A stretch of DNA of 64,000 nt from Streptomyces sp. SLBN-118 (GCF_006715635.1 NZ_VFNP01000002.1:3286001-3350000), one strand, 5' to 3'. Counted from the first letter of the stretch, positions 18,165-26,128 are shown. Numbers and translations are program-made. Notes: generated from the letters alone by a model not told the origin.

Positions 18165-18922
18165 GGCGCACCTTCCAACCTCTGTTGCTCCTGCTGACCG
18201 GAGCCGGGCTCCTGCGCGTGTCCCTGTTCAGCGACATCGGCCTGCGCTACGTGAAAGAAGGGCTGCAGCCCTTCCTCGTCGCATCCGGGATCACCCTGTG
18301 CGCACTGGGACTGATCGGCGCTCGACGCGACGGGCTGCCCCTCCTCGGCCGCCGCCAGGAGCACGCCAGCCCGCAAAGCGACGGCGGCACGCAGTCGGAG
18401 CATGGACACGACCACTCCCACGGCCCTCGCATCGCCTGGCTTCTGCTACTACCCGCGCTCGCACTGCTCCTCTTCGCCCCGCCGGCCCTGGGCTCCTACA
18501 CCGCAGCACGTGACAATCCGAAGATCGTCGAGGACTACGAGCGCTTCGAGCCGCTCGCCGCTCACGGCCCCGCTCCGCTCTCTCTGACCGAGTTCATCGC
18601 GCGGGCTCAGCAGGACGACAAGCAGAGCCTCAAGGGCCGCACCGTCCTCATGCAGGGGTTTGTCACGCCGGGCCCCGACGGGACCTGGGATCTGACCCGG
18701 CTCCTGGTGGCCTGCTGCGCGGCCGATGCACAGTCGCTGACCGTCACGGTGCACGGTGCAAAGGCACCGCCTGCCGACGCCTGGGTGAAAGTGACCGGTA
18801 CCTGGCATCCGCGCGGCGCTCTGGGTACCTACTCCGCAGCCCTGGCACTCGACGTGGCAACCATCGAGCGAATCCCGGAGCCTCCCGTCCCGTACATCGA
18901 CAGGGCCCCAGCCGTCGGCTGA
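18161..18922 (+). CDS. TIGR03943-family putative permease subunit (copy 2)
   Basis: A 253-residue protein beginning GTG AGG CGC ACC at 18161, overlapping the permease stop. Three hydrophobic segments are visible (about 6-26, 32-48 and 86-105, ending APPALGSY). A His-rich loop (EHGHDHSHG) precedes the third. The extracytoplasmic domain has the paired Cys motif VACCAADA. It resembles copy 1 at 15587-16321 in layout but differs clearly in sequence, so the duplication is old. Likely forms a complex with the permease just upstream. Confidence 0.85.
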   Translation: MRRTFQPLLLLLTGAGLLRVSLFSDIGLRYVKEGLQPFLVASGITLCALGLIGARRDGLPLLGRRQEHASPQSDGGTQSEHGHDHSHGPRIAWLLLLPALALLLFAPPALGSYTAARDNPKIVEDYERFEPLAAHGPAPLSLTEFIARAQQDDKQSLKGRTVLMQGFVTPGPDGTWDLTRLLVACCAADAQSLTVTVHGAKAPPADAWVKVTGTWHPRGALGTYSAALALDVATIERIPEPPVPYIDRAPAVG

Positions 18923-18939
18923 AAGCTCGATACCGCCAG

Positions 18940-19203
18940 GCGACGGCCTTGCCGCCCAGCGCAAGGCCGGCCGCGAACTCGCCTCCGCCTCTGCGGTCGC
19001 GGACTCCAAGCAGACCCTGCTGTGCACGTACCTGTCTGCCGTCCTCCTGGTGGGCCTTGTACTCAACGCCACCGGAAGGCCGCGACGCCTGGCAGGGCAA
19101 GGGCTGCTGCGCACCCTCCACCCCCCGCCACGGCGGGCCGCGGCCTGGCGATGGCCGAAGAAGACGCGTACGGCTGCCGTCCCGGGTGCGACTGCTGTAA
19201 GTG
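18940..19203 (+). pseudogene. Decayed cation diffusion facilitator (CDF) transporter
   Basis: Three consecutive frames each carry a piece of a CDF-type transporter. First comes LAAQRKAGRELASASAVADS then LLCTYLSAVLLVGLVLNATG (18940-19077). A second frame has EGRDAWQGKGCCAPST. A third has DAYGCRPGCDCCK and a TGA at 19201-19203. The Cys-rich tail is typical of actinobacterial metal exporters. At least two frame shifts and loss of the 5' half make it non-functional. Confidence 0.65.
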
Positions 19204-19331
19204 ACAGGCCGCTCTGCTGCTTTCGTAACTCGTTCTCACGCACAAAGCCACGCACCCGGACAAGCGATGCGGCGGCCACCTTGCGCGAGAACTGAACCGC
19301 GGCCGGACAGGTTCACGTGCGAACCGATGGG

Positions 19332-19367
19332 CTGCTGGCCGTGACTGCGCCGAATCACGGCCAGCAG
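19332..19367 (-). terminator. Terminator of the truncated rpsN2
   Basis: A perfect 13-bp stem: CTGCTGGCCGTGA (19332-19344) with TCACGGCCAGCAG (19355-19367), 10-base loop. It lies 28 bases beyond the S14 stop codon. Confidence 0.7.
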
Positions 19368-19395
19368 CAGCGGATCCGCCGCGAGGGCGGCACCC

Positions 19396-19587
19396 TCACC
19401 AGGACGACTTGGTGACTCCGGGAAGGAATCCGGCGTGGGCCTGCTCGCGCATACGGACGCGCGACAACCCGAACCGCCGCAGGTGTCCCCGCGGCCGGCC
19501 GTCCACGCTGTCCCGGTTGCGCACCCGGGTCGCGCTGGCGTCGCGCGGCTGGCGTCGAAGGTCCGCCAGAGCAGCAGCCCGCTCCGC
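19396..19587 (-). pseudogene. rpsN: Ribosomal protein S14 (zinc-free type), 5'-truncated
   Basis: The minus strand encodes about 63 residues of S14: [20 protein letters not shown], then [38 protein letters not shown], stop at 19396-19398. It lacks the zinc CxxC pairs, so it is the C-minus paralogue. A complete protein of this type is about 101 residues. Upstream of about 19587 the minus-strand reading stops being S14. Exactly there, plus-strand L31 begins. Both 5' ends and whatever lay between are gone. Confidence 0.8.
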
Positions 19588-19777
19588 CTTCCTCACCCGT
19601 TCCACCGCCACCAGCGACAAGACGATCGAGTGGGAGGACGGCAACACGTACCCCGTCGTCGACGTCGAGATCTCGAACGTGAGCCACCCCTTCTACACAG
19701 GCACCGCCCGCGTCCTGGACACCGCCGGCCGCGTGGAGCGATTCGAGCGCCGCTACAGCAAGCGCGAGGCGAACTGA
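19586..19777 (+). pseudogene. rpmE: Ribosomal protein L31 type B, 5'-truncated
   Basis: The plus strand encodes 63 residues of type B L31: [20 protein letters not shown], then [30 protein letters not shown], ending KREAN. Type B L31 is about 84 residues and lacks the zinc cysteines; the first ~21 residues are missing. The frame upstream is only antisense S14. It might be expressed as a fusion, but no ribosome-binding site with a proper start is seen. Its stop overlaps the CobW start (TGATG). Confidence 0.8.
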
Positions 19778-20799
19778 TGCAGAACCAGCCCCGGCTGCCC
19801 GTCGTGATCGTCGGCGGGCTTCACTCCGACGCCCGCAAGGAGGTTGTGGAGCGTCTCCTGCGCACCGTCCCCGGCAGCGTCGCCCTCCACCATGACCTGG
19901 CCTCAGCGGCCGACGGCACCCTGCGGCGCCTGGTGCGCGACTCCTCGCGCCAGCTGTCCTGCGGCGATGCCCCGCTCGTCAACGACTGCGCCTGCTGCGC
20001 GCTGCGCGAAGACCTGGTCCCCGAGCTGGAGCGCCTGGCCGCCGACGGTCTGACCCGGCTCGCGATCGTCGAGCTGTGGGACTCCGTCGAACCCAAAGCG
20101 ATGGCAGAGGTCGTCGTCACGCACGGCGGAGACGCCCTCGATCTCACCAACGTGATGACCGCCGTCGACCCCGCGCTCGTGCTGCCCTACCTCGCCAACG
20201 GCGATGACCTGGCCGAGGTCGGTCTCGCTGCTGCCACCACCGATCAGCGCACAGTCGGCGACACCTGGGCCCGTCAGCTGGAGTACGCACCCGTGCTCGC
20301 TCTCGTCGACAGCGAAGAAGCCGACGACAAGGACCGCGCGCTCCTCGCTCAACTCCACCCGACCGCACACCAGGTGCCCGCCGGATCAGGCGAACTCGCC
20401 CAACTGGCCTTCGCAGGCTTCGACGTGGAACGCAGCACGGATCCGTCGTTCCCGTCTGCTACGAGCACATCAGCCCCTGCCGAAGCGGCCACGAACTCTG
20501 GTGCGACCAAGGCCGCATCGCCAAAGAGCGACACCGAACGCTGCTTTCACCGCGCCGAGTACCTCCAGCAGATCCCGCAGGCCAGCCTCACCCACCAACT
20601 TCTCTACCCCTACCGCGCCGACGCCGAGTCCGTGCACAGCCAGTTCGACCTCAGCCTCTGGAACCGTCGCAAGATCGCCTACGGCGTCGAACGCCAGAAG
20701 ATCTTCGTCCTCGGCTTCGCCCTCTCGCAGAATGCCACCAGCCACCAGATCCACCTCGAAGCCCGCAGCAACGCCCAGCGGGCACTCCGCATGGCCTGA
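19777..20799 (+). CDS. CobW-like GTPase-family protein with degenerate P-loop and foreign C-terminus
   Basis: A 340-residue product. Residues 1 to about 212 resemble CobW/COG0523 metal chaperones, including the metal motif CACC (DCACCALREDLVPELERL). The P-loop is absent: where GxxGxGKT is expected the sequence is GGLHSDARKEV. After about residue 212 (AFAGFDVERSTDP) the CobW C-terminal domain is not found. Instead there is a Ser/Ala-rich stretch and about 80 residues (LLYPYRADAESVHSQF, KIAYGVERQKIFVLGFALSQ) of unknown, possibly transposase- or plasmid-derived, origin. ATG 19777 overlaps the L31 stop by one base. C-minus ribosomal genes with CobW are a usual Zur regulon block. The chimera may be inactive. 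Confidence 0.65.
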   Translation: MQNQPRLPVVIVGGLHSDARKEVVERLLRTVPGSVALHHDLASAADGTLRRLVRDSSRQLSCGDAPLVNDCACCALREDLVPELERLAADGLTRLAIVELWDSVEPKAMAEVVVTHGGDALDLTNVMTAVDPALVLPYLANGDDLAEVGLAAATTDQRTVGDTWARQLEYAPVLALVDSEEADDKDRALLAQLHPTAHQVPAGSGELAQLAFAGFDVERSTDPSFPSATSTSAPAEAATNSGATKAASPKSDTERCFHRAEYLQQIPQASLTHQLLYPYRADAESVHSQFDLSLWNRRKIAYGVERQKIFVLGFALSQNATSHQIHLEARSNAQRALRMA

Positions 20800-20815
20800 C
20801 ACCCCTCCACTCATC

Positions 20816-20853
20816 ACGACGGCCGCACCCCCACCCCGGGGTACGGCCGTCGT
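20816..20853 (+). terminator. Hairpin after the CobW-like gene
   Basis: A 10-bp perfect stem: ACGACGGCCG (20816-20825) with CGGCCGTCGT (20844-20853), 17 bases past the stop. Confidence 0.65.
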
Positions 20854-21197
20854 CCATTTACGCCCCTGAGAGGGCGAGCGGAACAGAACGGACGCCGCAG
20901 CCACCTCACAGCACCCCCACGACGCCCCAGGCCTCCCCGCCCCCACCCCGCACGCCCAGAACCCCCAGGTCACAGCCACGCCCTCACCGAGGCCCCGCTC
21001 CCACGGCAATCCGGGCGACCACGCCCAGCACGATCCGCTAGGCTGTCAGCGGTCAGTCGGCTACTGGGTGTGTGCCGGGGAAGGTGTCCACTAGGACATC
21101 CTGCCCATCACGTGCGCATGTCGGCTGACCAGGGCGTTTGGCTCGCCGTGACGGGAATCCTTACTGAGGTTTCCGGCACGGTTTCCGACAAGCCCCC
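20854..21197. other. Intergenic region upstream of tRNA-Arg
   Basis: About 340 bases with no gene. It contains a short perfect inverted repeat TGTCC-acta-GGACA (21085-21098), which may be part of the tRNA promoter region or an operator. Confidence 0.4.
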
Positions 21198-21270
21198 GCC
21201 TCCGTAGCTCAGGGGATAGAGCACCGCTCTCCTAAAGCGGGTGTCGCAGGTTCGAATCCTGCCGGGGGCA
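21198..21270 (+). tRNA. tRNA-Arg (anticodon CCU)
   Basis: A cloverleaf can be drawn: acceptor GCCTCCG with CGGGGGC (one G-U pair), D-arm GCTC/GAGC, anticodon stem CCGCT/AGCGG with loop CTCCTAA (anticodon CCT), T-arm GCAGG-TTCGAAT-CCTGC, discriminator A. CCA is encoded at 21271-21273. It is the integration site of the element that follows: its 3' part is the att core, and the tRNA is left intact. Confidence 0.97.
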
Positions 21271-21273
21271 CCA
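21229..21273 (+). repeat. attL: 45-bp att core inside the tRNA gene
   Basis: The 45 bases from the anticodon loop through CCA are repeated without mismatch at 31945-31989. The first flanking bases differ on both sides. This is the usual size and place of an AICE attachment core. Confidence 0.95.
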
Positions 21274-21277
21274 GCGA

Positions 21278-21311
21278 AAAGACCCCCAATCGGTCACGGT
21301 TGGGGGTCTTT
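21278..21311. terminator. Bidirectional terminator between tRNA and int
   Basis: A perfect 12-bp stem AAAGACCCCCAA (21278-21289) with TTGGGGGTCTTT (21300-21311), with A/T-rich ends on both sides. It would end tRNA transcription from the left and the int operon from the right. Confidence 0.8.
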
Positions 21312-21340
21312 GACATCCACATCTGACATCAGTGGCGGCG
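21311..21340. repeat. Left arm-type repeat (TGACATC pair)
   Basis: Two TGACATC heptamers 13 bases apart (21311 and 21324). The 30-bp block recurs at 31838-31867 near the right end with four mismatches. The second part overlaps the int stop codon. Probably integrase arm-binding sites. Confidence 0.5.
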
Positions 21341-22453
21341 TTTCAGCAGCCTGTCCATGTGACTGATGGCCTCGCGCTGAGTGTCCTGGACGACGTGCGT
21401 GTAGACATCCATCGTGATGCTGATCTGGCTGTGACCCAGGATCTCCATCACGACGCGCGGAGCGACGCCAGCGGCTGTCAGCAGGGTCGCGCAGCCGTGC
21501 CGGGCATCGTGCAGCCGGATCACTCGAAGGCCGGCGCCATTGGCGACGCGGGTGAACGATCGGTACAGGTTCCTCGGCTCGATCGGCCGACCGTTTCGGG
21601 TGACGAAGACGTGGCCTTTGATCTCCGAAGCGGTCGCGGCCTGACGCATCCGGTGCCAGCGAAGAGGCGCGATGCACATCGCAGGCAGCGGCACGGCACG
21701 GCGGCGACGCCCCTTGGGATCGTCGTCGTAGAGAACCCCGCGGCGACGCTGCGTCTGCTGCCGGACGTAGAGGACCCGATTGTCGAGGTCGAGGTCTTCC
21801 CAGCGAAGGCCGACGATCTCACCCCGGCGCAGGCCCATGGCGATGGCGAGCACGAACGCGGCGTAGAGCGGGTCCTTTCGAGCGGCAGCGAGGAAGTCCA
21901 GGGTCTCGTCGAGGGTCCAGGGGCTCAGCTCTCGCGTCTTGGCCCGCGGAGGCTCTACGAGCTTGGCCACGTTCCGCGTGATCAGCTCCTCTCCACAGGC
22001 GGCGGAGATGGCCGTACGCAGCACGCGGTGTGACTCCTTCGCGGTCGCCGCGGTTGTCTTCTTCTCCAGCTGGTTGAGGAACCGCCGGACATCAGCAACG
22101 CCCAGCGACTCCAGGCGCTTGGTACCGAGCATCGGAGTCAGGTAGAGACGCACGTGTGCCTCGTACTTGTCGTAGGTGCTGAGCTTCCGGCGCGGCTTGA
22201 CCATGTTGTCCAGCCAGTACGTCAGGTACTCCGAGAGCTTGGCCGACCTGGTGGGCACAGGCACGCCCTGGTCCACCTTGTCGAGCAGTGCGCGGCGCTT
22301 GGTGTCGCACTCGGCCCAGGTCTTGCCGTAGGCGAACTTCCGGGCGCGGGTGCCGTCCGGCTGGAGCACGTAGACCGCGGCTTGGTACCGGCCGTCCTTG
22401 CGCTTGGTGATCGTGCCCGCCCCGTTGGGGTTGCGCTTGCGCTGGGAAGCCAT
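21329..22453 (-). CDS. int: Tyrosine-family site-specific integrase
   Basis: A 374-residue integrase. An N-terminal arm-binding-like part (NGAGTITKRKDGRYQAAVYV) is followed by a SAM-like core-binding domain (about 70-165) and a catalytic domain with Arg209 (AMGLRRGE), His315-Arg318 (HDARHG), His341 (ILGHSQ) and nucleophile Tyr351 (DVYTH). All are present, so it should be active. It begins at ATG 22453, overlapping xis by a few bases, and ends next to attL, the standard AICE layout. A truncated relative lies at 33893-34171. Confidence 0.96.
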   Translation of the reverse strand: MASQRKRNPNGAGTITKRKDGRYQAAVYVLQPDGTRARKFAYGKTWAECDTKRRALLDKVDQGVPVPTRSAKLSEYLTYWLDNMVKPRRKLSTYDKYEAHVRLYLTPMLGTKRLESLGVADVRRFLNQLEKKTTAATAKESHRVLRTAISAACGEELITRNVAKLVEPPRAKTRELSPWTLDETLDFLAAARKDPLYAAFVLAIAMGLRRGEIVGLRWEDLDLDNRVLYVRQQTQRRRGVLYDDDPKGRRRRAVPLPAMCIAPLRWHRMRQAATASEIKGHVFVTRNGRPIEPRNLYRSFTRVANGAGLRVIRLHDARHGCATLLTAAGVAPRVVMEILGHSQISITMDVYTHVVQDTQREAISHMDRLLKRRH

Positions 22454-22641
22454 CAGGCGGCCTCCTCGATCCGATCGCGGATGTAGTCCTGGAGCGCGAT
22501 CTCAGGGATTCGGCGGCAGCGGCCTTCCTTGATCGAGACGAGGCGCTTCGAGCGGATCAGGTCGTAGACCTTCGAGCGGCCGAGCTTGAGCCGCGCCATG
22601 ACCTCGGGCACGGTCAGCAGTTCGGCAGTGGCGGTGGTCAT
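22453..22641 (-). CDS. xis: Excisionase-type helix-turn-helix protein
   Basis: A 62-residue basic protein with a MerR/HTH_17-type DNA-binding helix pair (LLTVPEVMARLKLGRSKVYD, then LIRSKRL and a short wing with RRIP). Its position, overlapping rep upstream and int downstream by 4 bases or fewer, is that of Xis in pSAM2-like elements. Expected to steer the integrase toward excision. Confidence 0.9.
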   Translation of the reverse strand: MTTATAELLTVPEVMARLKLGRSKVYDLIRSKRLVSIKEGRCRRIPEIALQDYIRDRIEEAA

Positions 22642-24017
22642 GCTGCGGCTCCTTCCAGGGCGCGTCGGTCTTGCAGCGCTTCGCGGGCGGTTTCACGGTT
22701 GAGCTGGAGATCGCGGGCGATGCTGGCGGCGAGGGCAGACTCGCCGGGTGTGTGGCCGTGTCCGGCGTACTGCCAGTCGGAGAGGACGAGCACGGTGTCC
22801 GGCTCGTCGGCCAGGCCGAGGACTTCGCGTTCCTGGGCGGCCCGGTAGTCGGCGCGGATCTGCCGGAGGGCGCCCAAGGTGGTCGAGTAGCGACGGGACT
22901 TGGTGGAGAAGTGCCCACGGAAACCGAGCATGTGCGCCCAGGCCGTCAGCTTCCGGTCCGGGTACAGCGGGTCCAGATCGAAGCAGGCTTCGATGAGGCG
23001 GCGGGGGTGGTCCGGCACGTCGAGCAGGTCGAGTACTTCGCGGTTGCCGATCCGGCGATCCAGGCTGCCGGTGGCCTCGGCCGCCTTGGTGGCGTACTTG
23101 GCAACGTAGGCGGCGACTTTCTGTTCGGTGACGTCGTCCTTGCCGAAGGCTTTGATGGGTCGGACGTCGAGCTTTCGGCCCCAGCGAAAAGGCCGGCAGG
23201 GCTGGTCTTCAGCGGCGGGCGCGGTGACGGTCGTGTATGAGTGCGTGGCAGCGGCGCGGATCGCATCGGTGAGCAGCTGCAGCGTGGCCCAGGAGGGCGG
23301 CGGGGAGTCGGGCCCGTCCGGTCCGTCGAGACGGATCACGGCGTGGAAGTGGATCGCTCCGCGCTTCTGGAACTCAGCGACCTTTCCGTACGAGACCCGG
23401 CAGGCATCGGTGAGTTCACGGCGGGAGAGCCCGGCGCGGGCGGCGATCTCGCGGCGGAGCCGGGTGCTGAAGCGCTGCCACAGTTCGCCCGCGTGGTTGT
23501 TGAAGAGCACGGCTCCCGCGTAGTCGTACGTCTCCGGGTCGAGCGCCGTACCGAGGGCGGGGTCGTCGTCCTGGTGGTGGACGCCGCAGCGGCACGGCCC
23601 ATGGTCGGGCTGGTTGTGTACGCGGCCGAACGAGGGCGCGGTGAAGGTAGCGAAGACGCGGGGGTGGTCGCGGACGGTCGGCGGGATGTCCTTGTCCTCA
23701 TCCCCGGCGAGCCCGGCGCGGATCAAGTGGAAGGTGTCCCCGGCGTACGTGTGGGCGCAGGCGGGGCAGCGAGAGGCGCGGCGGTTGCCGCACGCGACTC
23801 GGAGACGCCCGCCGGGTTCCGTCTCGGTCGAGTAGTGGCGCAGTCTCTCGCCGGTCGTCTTGTCCTTGGCGAGGGTCCAGCCGGTGAGGTGGATCGGGTC
23901 GGCGCAGCCGCCGGTACGGCGCACCTGGTCCTGCCAGCGATCGAAGTCCGGAGAACCGGCCACCCGCAGCGCGTCGCCGAGGGTGGCCGGGTCCAGACCC
24001 GTGAAGGTCTCGGTCAT
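22638..24017 (-). CDS. Replication initiator, RepSA-like (rolling-circle type)
   Basis: A 459-residue initiator. An N-terminal Cys-rich stretch (RASRCPACAHTYAGD, then PCRCGVHH) looks like a zinc site. The central HUH-type motif GAIHFHAVIRLDG (about residue 220) and the downstream YVAKYATK (about 310) match the metal-binding and catalytic-tyrosine motifs of actinomycete RepSA proteins. The gene overlaps its neighbours on both sides by 4 bases. It would nick at a double-strand origin to allow replication of the excised circle before transfer. Confidence 0.88.
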   Translation of the reverse strand: MTETFTGLDPATLGDALRVAGSPDFDRWQDQVRRTGGCADPIHLTGWTLAKDKTTGERLRHYSTETEPGGRLRVACGNRRASRCPACAHTYAGDTFHLIRAGLAGDEDKDIPPTVRDHPRVFATFTAPSFGRVHNQPDHGPCRCGVHHQDDDPALGTALDPETYDYAGAVLFNNHAGELWQRFSTRLRREIAARAGLSRRELTDACRVSYGKVAEFQKRGAIHFHAVIRLDGPDGPDSPPPSWATLQLLTDAIRAAATHSYTTVTAPAAEDQPCRPFRWGRKLDVRPIKAFGKDDVTEQKVAAYVAKYATKAAEATGSLDRRIGNREVLDLLDVPDHPRRLIEACFDLDPLYPDRKLTAWAHMLGFRGHFSTKSRRYSTTLGALRQIRADYRAAQEREVLGLADEPDTVLVLSDWQYAGHGHTPGESALAASIARDLQLNRETAREALQDRRALEGAAA

Positions 24018-24202
24018 GCGCGGCTCCCGGCGCGGACGGTGGCGCGGGCCGGAATGGTGCCGATGCCGTGGCAGCCGGTGCAGTGCGCGGTGATCGTGCG
24101 CAGGTGTCCGGCGCGGTTGCGGCCGCCGAGAGTGATGGCGACGGAGGCGAAGCCGTCACAGTCCGGGCAGATCCGGACTGGTGTCGTTGGGCGGTGGGTC
24201 AT
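24014..24202 (-). CDS. Small zinc-finger protein of the AICE
   Basis: A 62-residue protein with two CxxC pairs in a DnaJ-like spacing (ICPDCDG and HCTGCHG). ATG 24202 is chosen because AAGGAG precedes it; the open frame upstream is not protein-like. Stops 4 bases into rep. Such small zinc-ribbon ORFs are common upstream of repSA in AICEs; role unknown. Confidence 0.75.
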   Translation of the reverse strand: MTHRPTTPVRICPDCDGFASVAITLGGRNRAGHLRTITAHCTGCHGIGTIPARATVRAGSRA

Positions 24203-24292
24203 GCTGGTGCTTCTCCTTCGGTCTTCGGGTCGGAGGGGCATGGCTTCCGGGGCGGCGCGATGCTTGGCGGCTTGGGCCACCCCGGAGGCCGG

Positions 24293-24616
24293 TCAGCGAT
24301 GCAGCTCGTCGCGAACGGTGCGGACGAGGAAGAGCAGGACCACGCCGCTGGTGGCCAGGGCGATGGCGGTGACGGCGACCGCGAGCAGCAGCGAGACGGC
24401 GACGGCGGCCAGGGCGAGAGTTCCGCCGATGCCCCCGGCGACCACGAGCACGGCGGTACCGGGTGAGCGCTGGACGAGTGCGGCGAGCCCGTTACCGGGA
24501 GCGGTCGGCGCGGGTGCCGGGGCAGGGCTGGTGTGCTGGACCAGCGGCGCAGTCGGGGTACTTGCCTCGAGGCTGGGCTTGTAGGTGTCCGGGGTCGGGT
24601 ACTTGGGCTTGAACAC
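24293..24616 (-). CDS. SpdD-like plasmid spread protein
   Basis: A 107-residue protein with a conserved N-terminus (MFKPKYPTPDTYKP), a Pro/Ala-rich linker, then two hydrophobic segments (about 53-75 and 76-98). This layout is that of SpdD proteins of Streptomyces plasmids and AICEs, thought to help the element move between compartments of the mycelium. The next gene upstream ends 18 bases before it. Confidence 0.75.
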   Translation of the reverse strand: MFKPKYPTPDTYKPSLEASTPTAPLVQHTSPAPAPAPTAPGNGLAALVQRSPGTAVLVVAGGIGGTLALAAVAVSLLLAVAVTAIALATSGVVLLFLVRTVRDELHR

Positions 24617-24634
24617 GGCGTTCTCCCTTCGGGG

Positions 24635-24790
24635 CTACTTGGTGAGCGGGTCGATGGCGGGTGCCAGGAAGCTGTCGGCGAGGAGGTAGCCGCCGAGCAG
24701 CAGAAGGGCGACCAGCCACAGCGGCGGGCGGGCGAGCTTGATGCCGAGGGCGCCGACGATGATCAGGGCGAGCCAGAGCGGTACGTCCAT
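24635..24790 (-). CDS. 51-residue membrane protein of the AICE
   Basis: MDVPLWLALIIVGALGIKLA followed by a second hydrophobic helix; almost wholly membrane-embedded. ATG 24790 has AAGGGAG upstream. Its place between other spread genes suggests a transfer or spread role. No family name is certain. Confidence 0.65.
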   Translation of the reverse strand: MDVPLWLALIIVGALGIKLARPPLWLVALLLLGGYLLADSFLAPAIDPLTK

Positions 24791-24809
24791 GACGCGATCT
24801 CCCTTGTGA

Positions 24810-24998
24810 TCAGCGGGGGTTGCAGCGATGGGCAGATGCGGCGAGTTCGGCGGCCGGGCGGGAGTGGTAATCGCCGGACCAGTCGCAGCCGGGGGCGGTG
24901 CAGGCGGCGGCGTGGGCTTCGCGGCCGTGGCGGTTGATGTAGCTGCCGACCTCGACCGGGCCGATCCGGCGCACATCGCGGAAGCGGTAGCGGGCCAT
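24810..24998 (-). CDS. Mobile element transfer protein (small, Cys/His)
   Basis: A 62-residue protein: a basic N-terminus, then GPVEVGSYINRHGREAHAAA, a CTAPGCDW pair and a C-terminal HRC. It matches a small AICE/plasmid family usually called mobile element transfer protein. The ATG at 24998 overlaps the preceding stop (TGATG), with GGGAGAG upstream. Spread or transfer function is inferred from context. Confidence 0.75.
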   Translation of the reverse strand: MARYRFRDVRRIGPVEVGSYINRHGREAHAAACTAPGCDWSGDYHSRPAAELAASAHRCNPR

Positions 24999-25186
24999 CA
25001 CTGCTCTCCCTGCTGGCGAAGGCTGCGGCCGGAGAACTCGCGCAGGATGTGAGCGGCTTCGGTCGGGTCGTCCGTGCGGTCGGCGGCCTCTTCGGCGAGC
25101 AGCCGAGCGAGCGTGGGGCGACCGGTGTCGGCCATCTCACGAGCAGCGTCGAGGAGATCGGCGCGGGACGGTTCGCGTCCAGCCAT
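24998..25186 (-). CDS. Small hypothetical protein of the AICE
   Basis: A 62-residue acidic helical protein (SRADLLDAAREMADTGRPTL). No known family. Translationally coupled to the next gene through a TGATG overlap, and preceded by AAAGGA. Codon use is normal for the element, so it is probably real. Confidence 0.65.
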   Translation of the reverse strand: MAGREPSRADLLDAAREMADTGRPTLARLLAEEAADRTDDPTEAAHILREFSGRSLRQQGEQ

Positions 25187-25201
25187 GGGTGATCAGTCCT
25201 T

Positions 25202-25858
25202 TCAGGTGAGTTGGGCGGCGATGGCGTCGGCCATCGGGATCGGGACGCCCAGGCGGGTGCGCAGGGTGTCGATGTCGATCGGGGCCCCGGTGCGCGTGTG
25301 GTGTTCGGCGGCGACCTTGCGCGCGTAGGAGAGCAGCGCGTCCGGGACGTTCACGGCCGGAGCCGCGGGAAGTGCCGCCGGGGGCTGATCCGGGGCGGCG
25401 ATCTCTTCCGGGGCCGGGTCCGGCTCGGGGGCGGAAGAGGCCGGCACACTCACCGGTTCCACCGGGTCGTGCTCGGTTTCGCGGTCAGCGGGTGTGTGGA
25501 CGAGGAGGGTGCCGCCGAGAAAAGCCAGCGCAGGCCATCCGGCGACCAGGATCCGCAGCCAGGCGGGGACGTTCGTCAGCTCGAGCAGTCCGGCGGTGGC
25601 GACGTTCGCCCCGAGCGAGGCAGCGAGTGCGACGGCGAACCACGTCCACGCGGCACGGATCGGCCCTCCCGTACTGCGGAGGATGCGTAGCCGCCGCCAG
25701 GCAGCGACGAGCAACAGATCCACGGAGATCGGGTAGGCCCAGGCCTTCCAGCCATCCTGTCCGGCAGCGGCGGCGATGTCGTGCAGGTGGGCGAAGGACA
25801 GCGCACCGGCGATCACGGCTTGCACCAGCACGGCATCGGGGCGGATCGAGCGGGTCAC
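25202..25858 (-). CDS. DUF2637 (SpdB-like) membrane protein
   Basis: A 218-residue protein with four hydrophobic segments in the first ~125 residues, in the DUF2637 pattern: a segment with FAHLHDIA, then WAYPISVDLLLVAAW. A long Pro/Ala/Glu linker follows, then a small C-terminal helical domain (LLSYARKVAAEHHTRTG). GTG 25858 is chosen because AAGGAGGT sits 7 bases upstream of it. DUF2637 proteins are the SpdB type of AICEs and help intramycelial spread. Confidence 0.8.
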   Translation of the reverse strand: MTRSIRPDAVLVQAVIAGALSFAHLHDIAAAAGQDGWKAWAYPISVDLLLVAAWRRLRILRSTGGPIRAAWTWFAVALAASLGANVATAGLLELTNVPAWLRILVAGWPALAFLGGTLLVHTPADRETEHDPVEPVSVPASSAPEPDPAPEEIAAPDQPPAALPAAPAVNVPDALLSYARKVAAEHHTRTGAPIDIDTLRTRLGVPIPMADAIAAQLT

Positions 25859-25936
25859 GGTCTTCACCTCCTTCACAGGGATTGGGGCCGGGGCCGGGCG
25901 GGGCTCACACGTCCTGCCGCCCGGTCCCAGCCGGAG

Positions 25937-26128
25937 CTAGTCGGCGGCCGGGTAGCCGTGACCGGGCGGCGGGTAGTACTGCGTGCCCAGGGCCAGTTCG
26001 AATGAGATGGTGAGCGCGTCGCCGACGACGTCCGCGAACTCCGGATCGGCGTCAGGGCCGGACTCGTAAGCGACCAAGTCGCTAAGCAGTTCGTCCGTGC
26101 GGGCAAGGTCGATGCAGTGCGGACACAT
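25937..26128 (-). CDS. Small CxxC hypothetical protein of the AICE
   Basis: A 63-residue protein beginning MCPHCIDLARTDELL, otherwise acidic. ATG 26128 has GGAGGG upstream. It lies 82 bases downstream of tra. Similar short ORFs occur in other AICEs; no function known. Confidence 0.65.
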   Translation of the reverse strand: MCPHCIDLARTDELLSDLVAYESGPDADPEFADVVGDALTISFELALGTQYYPPPGHGYPAAD

